Assembly: GCF_900249755.1 (NCBI RefSeq)
Contig: NZ_LT976853.1
Location: forward strand, 1,292,785 to 1,356,784
DNA length: 64,000 nt
Origin: Cupriavidus taiwanensis
GTDB taxonomy: Bacteria; Pseudomonadota; Gammaproteobacteria; Burkholderiales; Burkholderiaceae
Reading direction: 5' to 3'
Shown piece after piece: positions 58,028 through 64,000 of the stretch. Positions within the stretch are counted from its first letter, which is position 1. Every line of letters starts with the position of its first letter. Below the pieces are notes generated by a model. The model did no database searches. It had not been told where the DNA came from and worked only from the letters and a program-made list of their open reading frames with translations. The position numbers and the translations under genes are program-made.

Positions 58028-59230
58028 ATGGATCTCAACTACTCGGCGTCCGACGACGCCTTCCGCAAGGAAGTGCGTAGCTGGCTCGAAGCCAACTTGC
58101 CGGCGGACATCCGCAGCAAGATTCTCAACCACCGCCGTCCGAACCGCGACGACCTGGTGCGCTGGCACAAGCTGCTCGCCGGCAAGGGCTGGTCGGCCCC
58201 GCACTGGCCGGTGCAGTACGGCGGCACCGGCTGGAACGCCACCCAGCGCCATATCTGGGACGAAGAGAATGCCCGCGTCGGCGCGCCCGGCGTGCTGCCG
58301 TTCGGCGTGGCGATGGTCGCGCCGGTGATCATGAAGTACGGCAACGAGCAGCAGAAGTCGTACTACCTGCCGCGCATCCTGGACTGCACCGACTGGTGGT
58401 GCCAGGGCTATTCGGAACCGGGCTCGGGCTCGGACCTGGCCTCGCTGAAGACCCGCGCCGAGCTGACTACCGACGGCAAGCACTACATCGTCAACGGCCA
58501 GAAGACCTGGACCACGCTCGGCCAGCACGCCGACATGATCTTCTGCCTGGTGCGCACCGATCCCGAAGCCAAGAAGCAAGAGGGCATCTCGTTCCTGCTG
58601 ATCGACATGAAGACCCCGGGCATCACCGTGCGCCCGATCATCATGCTCGACGAAGAGCATGAGGTGAACGAAGTATTCTTCGACAACGTCAAGGTGCCGG
58701 TCGAGAACCGCGTCGGCGAAGAGAACAAGGGCTGGACCTACGCCAAGTACCTGCTCGGCCACGAGCGTACCGGCATTGCCCGCGTCGGCAATTCCAAGCG
58801 CGAGCTGGGCTTCCTCAAGCGCGTCGCGCGCCAGCAGCAGAAGAACGGCAAGCCGCTGCTAGAAGATCCGGTGTTCGGCGCCAAGGTGGCCGCGCTGGAG
58901 ATCGAGCTGATGGCGCTGGAGATCACCGTGCTGCGCGTGGTGTCGAGCGAAGCGGCGGGCAAGGGCCCCGGCCCCGAGGCCTCGATGCTGAAGATCAAGG
59001 GCACCGAGATCCAGCAGCTGCTGACCGAGCTGATGGTCGAGGCGGTCGGCCCGTACGCGCAGCCGTTCGACACCGCCTACCTGGAGTGCGAGACCGAGCA
59101 CGCCGTGACCGGCTACGACGACGCCGCGCCGCTGGCCGCGTACTACTTCAACTATCGCAAGACCTCCATCTACGGCGGGTCCAACGAAATTCAGAAGAAC
59201 ATCATCAGCCAGATGATTCTGGGGCTGTGA
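58028..59230 (+). CDS. Acyl-CoA dehydrogenase family protein
   Basis: 400-aa flavoprotein. G-Y-S-E-P-G-S-G-S-D-L-A-S-L is the FAD/substrate signature, T-W-T-T-L-G-Q-H-A the following strand, and Y-G-G-S-N-E-I-Q-K-N-I-I-S at the C-terminus the second signature. The catalytic Glu position was not checked. The substrate acyl chain cannot be told. The ATG at 58028 is preceded by GGAG and used in preference to 57965. Forms a pair with the next gene, reminiscent of heterodimeric acyl-CoA dehydrogenases. Confidence 0.87.
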   Translation: MDLNYSASDDAFRKEVRSWLEANLPADIRSKILNHRRPNRDDLVRWHKLLAGKGWSAPHWPVQYGGTGWNATQRHIWDEENARVGAPGVLPFGVAMVAPVIMKYGNEQQKSYYLPRILDCTDWWCQGYSEPGSGSDLASLKTRAELTTDGKHYIVNGQKTWTTLGQHADMIFCLVRTDPEAKKQEGISFLLIDMKTPGITVRPIIMLDEEHEVNEVFFDNVKVPVENRVGEENKGWTYAKYLLGHERTGIARVGNSKRELGFLKRVARQQQKNGKPLLEDPVFGAKVAALEIELMALEITVLRVVSSEAAGKGPGPEASMLKIKGTEIQQLLTELMVEAVGPYAQPFDTAYLECETEHAVTGYDDAAPLAAYYFNYRKTSIYGGSNEIQKNIISQMILGL

Positions 59231-59243
59231 GGAGACACGCATC

Positions 59244-60362
59244 ATGAACTTCAATCTCAGCGACGAACAGAAGCAGCTGGCCGACGCCGTCCGCCGTTTC
59301 ATCGACAAGGACTACGGCTTCGAAGAGCGCAAGAAGCGCTACGAGAGCGCCGCCGGCTACGGCGAATCCGCATGGAGCGCGCTGGCCGAGCTCGGCCTGA
59401 CCGCGCTGCCGGTGCCGGAAGCGCAGGGCGGTTTCGCCGGCAAGGCCCTGGACATGATGGTGGTCCAGCAGGAACTGGGCCGCGGCCTGATCGTCGAGCC
59501 GTACCTGGCCACGGTGGTGGGCGCCTATGCGCTGGGCCTGGCCGGCGGCCAGGACGCGCTGCTGGAGCAGGTGGCCGGCGGCGAGCTGAAGCTGGCGGTG
59601 GCGTTCAACGAGCCGCAGGCGCGCTATGAACTGAACCAAGTGCGCGTCAGCGCCCGCGATGGCAAGCTCAACGGCCGCAAGACCGTGGTGGTGCACGGCG
59701 CGCAGGCCGACCAGCTGGTCGTTTCGGCGCGCAGCAGTGGCGGCGAGGCCGAGCAGGATGGCATCTCGCTGTTCCTGGTCGACGCAAAGGGCGCGGGCGT
59801 CAGCATCAAGGACTACCGCACCATCGACAACCTGCGCGCGGCCGATATCACCTTCCAGGATGCGCCCGCGCAGCTGCTGGGTGAAGCGGGCAAGGCCTTC
59901 GCGCTGGTCGAGCAGGTCGCCGACTACGCCGCCGTGCTGCTGTGCGCCGAGGCCGTGGGCGTGATGGACACGCTCAACGCCGCGACGCTGGAATACGCCA
60001 AGACGCGCCAGCAGTTCGGCGTGCCGATCGCGCGCTTCCAGGCGCTGCAGCACCGCATGGTCGAGATGTTCATCCACGCCGAGCAGTCGCGCTCGATCAC
60101 GCTGCTGGCCGCGGCGCGCTTCGAGGAAGCCACGCCGGAAGAGCGCCGCCGCTACGTCTCCGCCGCCAAGGCGCGCGTCGGGCAGGCCGCGCGCACGGTG
60201 GGGCAGGAGGCGGTGCAGATCCACGGCGGCATGGGCGTGACCAACGAACTGCCGGCCGCGCACATGTTCAAGCGGCTGACCATGATCAACACCACGTTTG
60301 GCGACGTGGATCACCACCTGGGCCGGTTTGCCGCCCAGCCGGGGTTCCAGGAAGCTGCCTGA
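59244..60362 (+). CDS. Acyl-CoA dehydrogenase family protein, partner of the preceding gene
   Basis: 372 aa, 13 bases after the first. N-terminal helical domain is normal, but the FAD signature of the middle domain is diverged (A-F-N-E-P-Q-A-R-Y-E-L replaces G-x-T-E-x-x-x-G-S). Residues V-Q-I-H-G-G-M-G-V-T-N-E are conserved at the C-terminus. In known heterodimeric enzymes one subunit lacks part of the active site, which fits here, though this is inference. Followed by a strong terminator. Confidence 0.82.
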   Translation: MNFNLSDEQKQLADAVRRFIDKDYGFEERKKRYESAAGYGESAWSALAELGLTALPVPEAQGGFAGKALDMMVVQQELGRGLIVEPYLATVVGAYALGLAGGQDALLEQVAGGELKLAVAFNEPQARYELNQVRVSARDGKLNGRKTVVVHGAQADQLVVSARSSGGEAEQDGISLFLVDAKGAGVSIKDYRTIDNLRAADITFQDAPAQLLGEAGKAFALVEQVADYAAVLLCAEAVGVMDTLNAATLEYAKTRQQFGVPIARFQALQHRMVEMFIHAEQSRSITLLAAARFEEATPEERRRYVSAAKARVGQAARTVGQEAVQIHGGMGVTNELPAAHMFKRLTMINTTFGDVDHHLGRFAAQPGFQEAA

Positions 60363-60378
60363 TCCCGCTAGTCCAGTC

Positions 60379-60412
60379 AAAACCGCGCTGTAGTCCAGGC
60401 GCGGTTTTTTTT
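60379..60412 (+). terminator. Strong intrinsic terminator of the acyl-CoA dehydrogenase operon
   Basis: 10-bp stem AAAACCGCGC / GCGCGGTTTT, 10-base loop, eight T in the tail. Confidence 0.92.
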
Positions 60413-60519
60413 CTTTGTGCGCTGTTAGGGGCGGGTTCGGCAAATACGGACGCGCGCGCCGGCCCGCCATGCGATCATCGTGCGGACAAGTCAACCGCAT
60501 TCACAACGGAGACGCCCCC

Positions 60520-60963
60520 ATGCTGTATTTCGAGGATTTTGAAGTCGGCAGCCGCCGAGAACTGGGCTCCTACCTCGTCACCGAGGAAGAGATCCTGGCG
60601 TTCGCGCGCCAGTACGATCCGCAGCCGTTCCATATCGACAAGGAAGCCGCTGCCAACAGCATCTACGGCGGGCTGATCTCGAGCGGCTGGATGACGTGCT
60701 CGATCATGATGCGCCTGCTGGTGCTGAGCACCACCGGCAAGTCGGCCAGCATGGGCTCGCCAGGCGTCGACGAGATCCGCTGGCTCAATCCGGTCTATGC
60801 CGGCGACACGCTGACGGTCGTGCTCAACGTGCTCGACACCCGTGCGTCGCAGTCCAAGCCGGACCGCGGCATCGTGCATACCCAGTGGGAAGCGACCAAC
60901 CAGCGCGGCGAGCTGGTCTGCACCGTCAAGGGCATGGGCATGTACGGCCGCCGGCCGGCGTAA
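60520..60963 (+). CDS. MaoC-like dehydratase
   Basis: 147-aa hot-dog fold protein. [11 protein letters not shown] contains the catalytic Asp/His of the R-specific hydratase motif, and G-L-I-S-S-G-W follows. The ATG at 60520 follows CGGAG. It precedes a second MaoC gene by 33 bases. Family members hydrate trans-2-enoyl-CoA to (R)-3-hydroxyacyl-CoA; substrate range unknown. Confidence 0.85.
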   Translation: MLYFEDFEVGSRRELGSYLVTEEEILAFARQYDPQPFHIDKEAAANSIYGGLISSGWMTCSIMMRLLVLSTTGKSASMGSPGVDEIRWLNPVYAGDTLTVVLNVLDTRASQSKPDRGIVHTQWEATNQRGELVCTVKGMGMYGRRPA

Positions 60964-60996
60964 CCACACTTAACCGTCAACGAGGAGACGATCGAC

Positions 60997-61473
60997 ATGC
61001 GTACCATCGCAACGCTGGAAGAACTGGAAGGGCTGCAGGGCCAGGAAGTCGCGGTCAGCGACTGGATCGAGGTGACCCAGCAGCAGGTCAACCAGTTCGC
61101 CGACGCCACCGGCGACCACCAGTGGATCCACATCGACGTGGAGCGCGCGAAAAAGGAATCGCCCTATGGCGGCCCGATCGCGCATGGCTTCCTGACGCTG
61201 TCGCTGCTGCCCAAGTTCATGCACAACGCGCTGAGCATGCCGTCGAAGATCGGCGTCAACTACGGGCTGAACCGGGTGCGCTTCACGGCACCGGTGCCGG
61301 TGGGCAGCAAGCTGCGCGCGCGCATCAAGCTGCTGAAGGTCGAACGCCTGGATCCGCTGCCGAAATCGCCCGAGCTGGTCGGTGCGCAGTCGACATGGGA
61401 AGTCACGGTGGAGCGCGAGGGCAGCGAGCGCCCGGTGTGCATCGCCGAGTCCATTACCCGCCGCTACGGCTAG
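60997..61473 (+). CDS. (R)-specific enoyl-CoA hydratase, PhaJ4-like
   Basis: 158-aa hot-dog protein. F-A-D-A-T-G-D-H-Q-W-I-H-I-D is the hydratase signature with the Asp/His dyad, and G-P-I-A-H-G-F-L-T-L-S-L follows. Similar in length and pattern to PhaJ4, which links beta-oxidation to polyhydroxyalkanoate synthesis. In C. necator the locus beside cyoA is, as I recall, that of PhaJ4a, so phaJ4a is likely. Second in a two-gene unit ended by a hairpin. Confidence 0.85.
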   Translation: MRTIATLEELEGLQGQEVAVSDWIEVTQQQVNQFADATGDHQWIHIDVERAKKESPYGGPIAHGFLTLSLLPKFMHNALSMPSKIGVNYGLNRVRFTAPVPVGSKLRARIKLLKVERLDPLPKSPELVGAQSTWEVTVEREGSERPVCIAESITRRYG

Positions 61474-61533
61474 TCCGCGGCGCCGCTTGCGGCACTGCGA
61501 CAATATGCCACAGCGCTGTGTCGCACCCCGGAG

Positions 61534-61554
61534 AGCCGCGCAAAGCGCGGCTTT
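61534..61554 (+). terminator. Terminator after the MaoC/PhaJ pair
   Basis: 8-bp stem AGCCGCGC / GCGCGGCT with loop AAA, followed by TT. It lies 60 bases after the stop. Confidence 0.7.
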
Positions 61555-61582
61555 CTGCATATTTACCTGCGTTTTTGTGATG

Positions 61583-61596
61583 TTGACGTGGATCAA
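61583..61596. promoter_or_regulatory. FNR/ANR-type box before cyoA
   Basis: TTGACGTGGATCAA matches TTGAT-N4-ATCAA with one change (T to C, the commonly allowed TTGAC). It lies in the long gap before a bo3-type oxidase operon, whose homologues in Pseudomonas are repressed by Anr under low oxygen. Confidence 0.7.
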
Positions 61597-62072
61597 GCGC
61601 AGCGCAGTGCATCAAGCCGGCGATTGTCCGTTTAAATGAACAGTGTGTTCCGAAGCGTTGGGTTTACCCCTAATGTTGCGTTGCGGTACAGTCGCGCCCA
61701 CGATGTTTTACGTGTTGCGCTCCCCGACCGAAAACCGCGCCTGCCCTGACGGCAGGTCTGTCGGGAGGCGCAAAAGCCTCGTATTCCAACGCTACCCGGC
61801 CGCTGTACTGAGCCGGGACCGTTCGCGGTTTCGGCCAGGTGCCGCAGCGCCGGCAAGGTCCCACAGGGCCTGCAGCGCGCGCAGTCAGTCCTTCCGTGTT
61901 CATGGCGTTGCCAGGCCGCATGGTCCCCGGGCGCAGGATCCGCCCCCAGACCGCAACGCCAGCTAAGGACACGTCCTTCCGGTTTTCCCTCAGCCCCACG
62001 CCTCTTGCGCAAGCATCAGGCGGTTTAGCCGCGCTTTTGCCCGAAGCGCGGTGTAACCAAACCAGTCGTGAC

Positions 62073-63035
62073 ATGAAGAAACCCATACTGCCGCGGTGGA
62101 CGCGGTTCCTGCCCTGCCTTGGCCTGCTCCTGCTCGCCGGCTGCAACATGACGCTGCTCGACCCGAAAGGGCAGGTCGGCGTCGACATCAAAGGCATCAT
62201 CCTGATCGCCACCTGGCTGATGCTGCTGGTGGTGGTGCCGGTGATCGTGCTGACGCTGGTGTTCGCCTGGAAGTATCGCGCCAGCAATACCTCGGCACGC
62301 TATGAACCCGACTGGTCGCACTCGACCGCGATCGAAGTGGTGGTGTGGCTGATCCCGTGCCTGATCATCATCGCGCTGGGCATCATCACCTGGAAGTCCT
62401 CGCACGACCTGGACCCGTACAAGCCGCTCGAATCCAGCAAGAAGCCGGTCACGGTCGAGGTGGTGGCGCTGAACTGGAAGTGGCTGTTCATCTATCCGGA
62501 ACTGAAGATCGCCACCGTCAACCAGATCGCCTTCCCGGTCGACACCCCGGTGAACTTCAAGATCACCTCGGATTCGATCATGAATTCGTTCTTCATCCCG
62601 CAACTGGGCAGCCAGGTGTACGCCATGGCCGGGATGGAGACCAAGCTCCACCTGATCGCCAATGAAGCCGGCTCTTACGACGGCGTGTCCGCCAACTACA
62701 GCGGCGGCGGCTTTTCGGGCATGAAGTTCAAGGCGGTCGCCATGTCGAACTACGAGTTCGACCAGTGGGTCGCCAAGGTTCGCGCCTCGTCCACCGAACT
62801 GGGCGTTGAAGGCTACAAGACGCTGGCACAACCCAGCGAGAAGGAGCCGGTCACGTACTACGGCAAGGTGGAAGACCAGCTGTTCCGCCACATCCTGCAC
62901 AAGTACATGGGCCACAGCGGCGCCGCACTGGCTGCCGACGGGTTCAAGGGCGGCCCGATCTGCACGTCGCGCAACACCCTCGGTGAAGAGCAGCTGTCCT
63001 TGACCACGCCGGCCGCGCTGCCGGCGGGCGCGTAA
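62073..63035 (+). CDS. cyoA: Ubiquinol oxidase (bo3 type) subunit II
   Basis: 320-aa lipoprotein: lipobox L-L-L-A-G-C with Cys at residue 24, then two transmembrane helices, then a periplasmic cupredoxin-like domain. L-D-P-K-G-Q-V-G and Y-E-P-D-W-S-H-S are CyoA marks. The CuA cysteines of cytochrome c oxidase subunit II are absent, which supports a quinol oxidase. The ATG at 62073 is used although it has a weak ribosome site; longer upstream frames would place the signal mid-protein. Confidence 0.92.
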   Translation: MKKPILPRWTRFLPCLGLLLLAGCNMTLLDPKGQVGVDIKGIILIATWLMLLVVVPVIVLTLVFAWKYRASNTSARYEPDWSHSTAIEVVVWLIPCLIIIALGIITWKSSHDLDPYKPLESSKKPVTVEVVALNWKWLFIYPELKIATVNQIAFPVDTPVNFKITSDSIMNSFFIPQLGSQVYAMAGMETKLHLIANEAGSYDGVSANYSGGGFSGMKFKAVAMSNYEFDQWVAKVRASSTELGVEGYKTLAQPSEKEPVTYYGKVEDQLFRHILHKYMGHSGAALAADGFKGGPICTSRNTLGEEQLSLTTPAALPAGA

Positions 63036-63049
63036 TCCTGGGAGCAATG

Positions 63050-64000
63050 ATGTTTGGCAAGTTGAGTTTGTCGGCGATTCCGTTTCATGAGCCGATCATC
63101 ATGGTCGTGCTGGCCGGTGTCGCCATAGGCGGGGCCGCGCTGCTGGGCGCGATCACCTATTTCAAGAAGTGGGGCTACCTGTGGAACGAGTGGTTCACCT
63201 CGGTCGACCACAAGAAGATCGGCGTGATGTACTGCCTGGTGGCGCTGATCATGCTGCTGCGCGGCTTTGCCGACGCGGTCATGATGCGCACCCAGCTGGC
63301 GCTGGCCACCAACGGCGCGACCGGCGTGCTGCCGCCCGAGCACTACGACCAGATCTTCACCGCCCACGGCGTGATCATGATCTTCTTCGTGGCCATGCCG
63401 CTGATGACCGGCCTGATGAATCTGGTCGTGCCGCTGCAGATCGGCGCGCGCGACGTGGCCTTCCCGTTCCTGAACACGCTGTCGTTCTGGCTGTTCGTGG
63501 CGGGCGCCATGCTGGTCAACATCTCGCTGGGCGTCGGTGAATTCGCCAAGACCGGCTGGCTGGCCTACCCGCCGCTGTCGGGACTGGACTACAGCCCGGG
63601 CGTAGGGGTGGACTATTACCTCTGGAGCTTGCAGATCTCAGGCCTGGGCACCTTGCTGACCGGCGTGAACTTCCTGGTGACGATCCTGCGCATGCGCGCG
63701 CCTGGCATGACGCTGATGCGCATGCCGGTGTTCACCTGGACCGCGCTGTGCACCAACGTGCTGATCGTCGCCGCCTTCCCGGTGCTGACCGTGACGCTGG
63801 CGCTGCTGGGCCTGGACCGCTATCTCGGCATGCACTTCTTCACGAACGACGGTGGCGGCAACGCCATGATGTACGTGAACCTGATCTGGATCTGGGGCCA
63901 CCCCGAGGTGTACATCCTGATCCTGCCGGCGTTCGGCATCTTCTCTGAAGTCATCGCCACGTTCTCGGGCAAGAAGCTGTTCGGCTACAAGGGCATGGTG
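63050..64000 (+). CDS. cyoB: Ubiquinol oxidase subunit I (partial)
   Basis: First 317 codons; cut by the window end. M-F-G-K-L-S-L starts as in E. coli Cyo[15 protein letters not shown] is the heme-copper oxidase subunit I start. M-R-T-Q-L-A-L and H-G-V-I-M-I-F-F, with the low-spin heme His ligand, follow, as does I-W-G-H-P-E-V-Y with a CuB His and the cross-linked Tyr. TGGGAG precedes; an ATG one codon upstream (63047) is also possible. cyoC and cyoD should follow outside. Confidence 0.95.
   Translation, partial: MFGKLSLSAIPFHEPIIMVVLAGVAIGGAALLGAITYFKKWGYLWNEWFTSVDHKKIGVMYCLVALIMLLRGFADAVMMRTQLALATNGATGVLPPEHYDQIFTAHGVIMIFFVAMPLMTGLMNLVVPLQIGARDVAFPFLNTLSFWLFVAGAMLVNISLGVGEFAKTGWLAYPPLSGLDYSPGVGVDYYLWSLQISGLGTLLTGVNFLVTILRMRAPGMTLMRMPVFTWTALCTNVLIVAAFPVLTVTLALLGLDRYLGMHFFTNDGGGNAMMYVNLIWIWGHPEVYILILPAFGIFSEVIATFSGKKLFGYKGMV

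Larger units (their letters stand above)
61474..62072 (+). other. 599-base gap: terminator, FNR-like box, cyo leader
   Basis: Contents: the terminator at 61534, the FNR-like box at 61583, an AT-rich GTTTAAATGAACAG (about 61629-61642) that could contain a -10, TACAGT at 61687-61692 as another -10 candidate, and the short palindrome AAGGAC-AC-GTCCTT at 61965-61978. The frame 61643-61966 has no family resemblance and is not called. The cyo leader may be over 300 bases. Confidence 0.6.

Noticed and set aside
61643-61966. 107-codon frame before cyoA
   Set aside because: Arg/Ser/Pro-rich translation without family features, no ribosome site; more likely leader DNA.

Overview
The window is high-GC chromosomal DNA from a beta-proteobacterium. 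I infer Cupriavidus (a C. necator or C. taiwanensis-type chromosome 1) from gene content and order: rpsO-pnp-qor-tpiA-secG-tRNA-Leu-nuoA..N followed by a NUDIX gene, DUF1178, two acyl-CoA dehydrogenases, two MaoC hydratases and a cyo-type quinol oxidase. This matches, from memory, the H16_A1035-A1072 stretch of C. necator. No search was run. The region is a conserved core with tight operons and rare mobile DNA. I see no insertion sequence, prophage, CRISPR array or rRNA operon.

Layout. 1-2.3 kb: a TMEM165/UPF0016 cation exporter behind a yybP-ykoY type (Mn2+) riboswitch, and a fatty-acid desaturase. 2.3-11 kb: a purine catabolism operon read leftward (xdhA-xdhB-xdhC-adenine deaminase-guanine deaminase) with a divergent LysR regulator. 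11-13.1 kb: a TupA-like tungstate/molybdate binding protein and a divergent ModE/LysR-type regulator with a perfect inverted repeat between them. 13.2-17.6 kb: DUF4126, a large FtsX-like permease, truncated hemoglobin and DUF924. 17.6-25.3 kb, leftward: TetR + LOG pair, metallophosphoesterase + glycosyltransferase + diacylglycerol kinase, RDD + lipase, and an ECF sigma-DUF3619-DUF3106 module. 25.3-33.5 kb: branched-chain amino acid and phospholipid genes (ilvI-ilvH-ilvC, psd-pssA, a BON-LysM protein, leuA). 33.5-41.2 kb: lipoprotein, LivK-like binding protein, rpsO, pnp, quinone oxidoreductase, tpiA, secG, tRNA-Leu(GAG). 41.3-56.4 kb: the complete 14-gene nuoA-N complex I operon. 56.4-64 kb: DUF2818, NUDIX, DUF1178, acyl-CoA dehydrogenases, MaoC/PhaJ-type hydratases, and cyoA plus the first half of cyoB, cut by the window end.

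How the parts fit. The xdh/ade/guaD genes convert adenine and guanine to xanthine and urate. The neighbouring oxyanion-binding protein and regulator suit the molybdenum need of xanthine dehydrogenase (inference). Complex I and the bo3-type oxidase form two ends of the aerobic chain, and an FNR-like box lies before cyoA. The acyl-CoA dehydrogenase and R-hydratase genes fit beta-oxidation and PHA precursor supply.

The most noteworthy signal is upstream of leuA: a strong promoter places the start codon of a 26-codon ORF at or next to the predicted transcription start. That ORF has four rare CTA leucine codons and is followed by mutually exclusive RNA pairings and an intrinsic terminator. This looks like a leaderless leucine leader peptide with ribosome-mediated attenuation.
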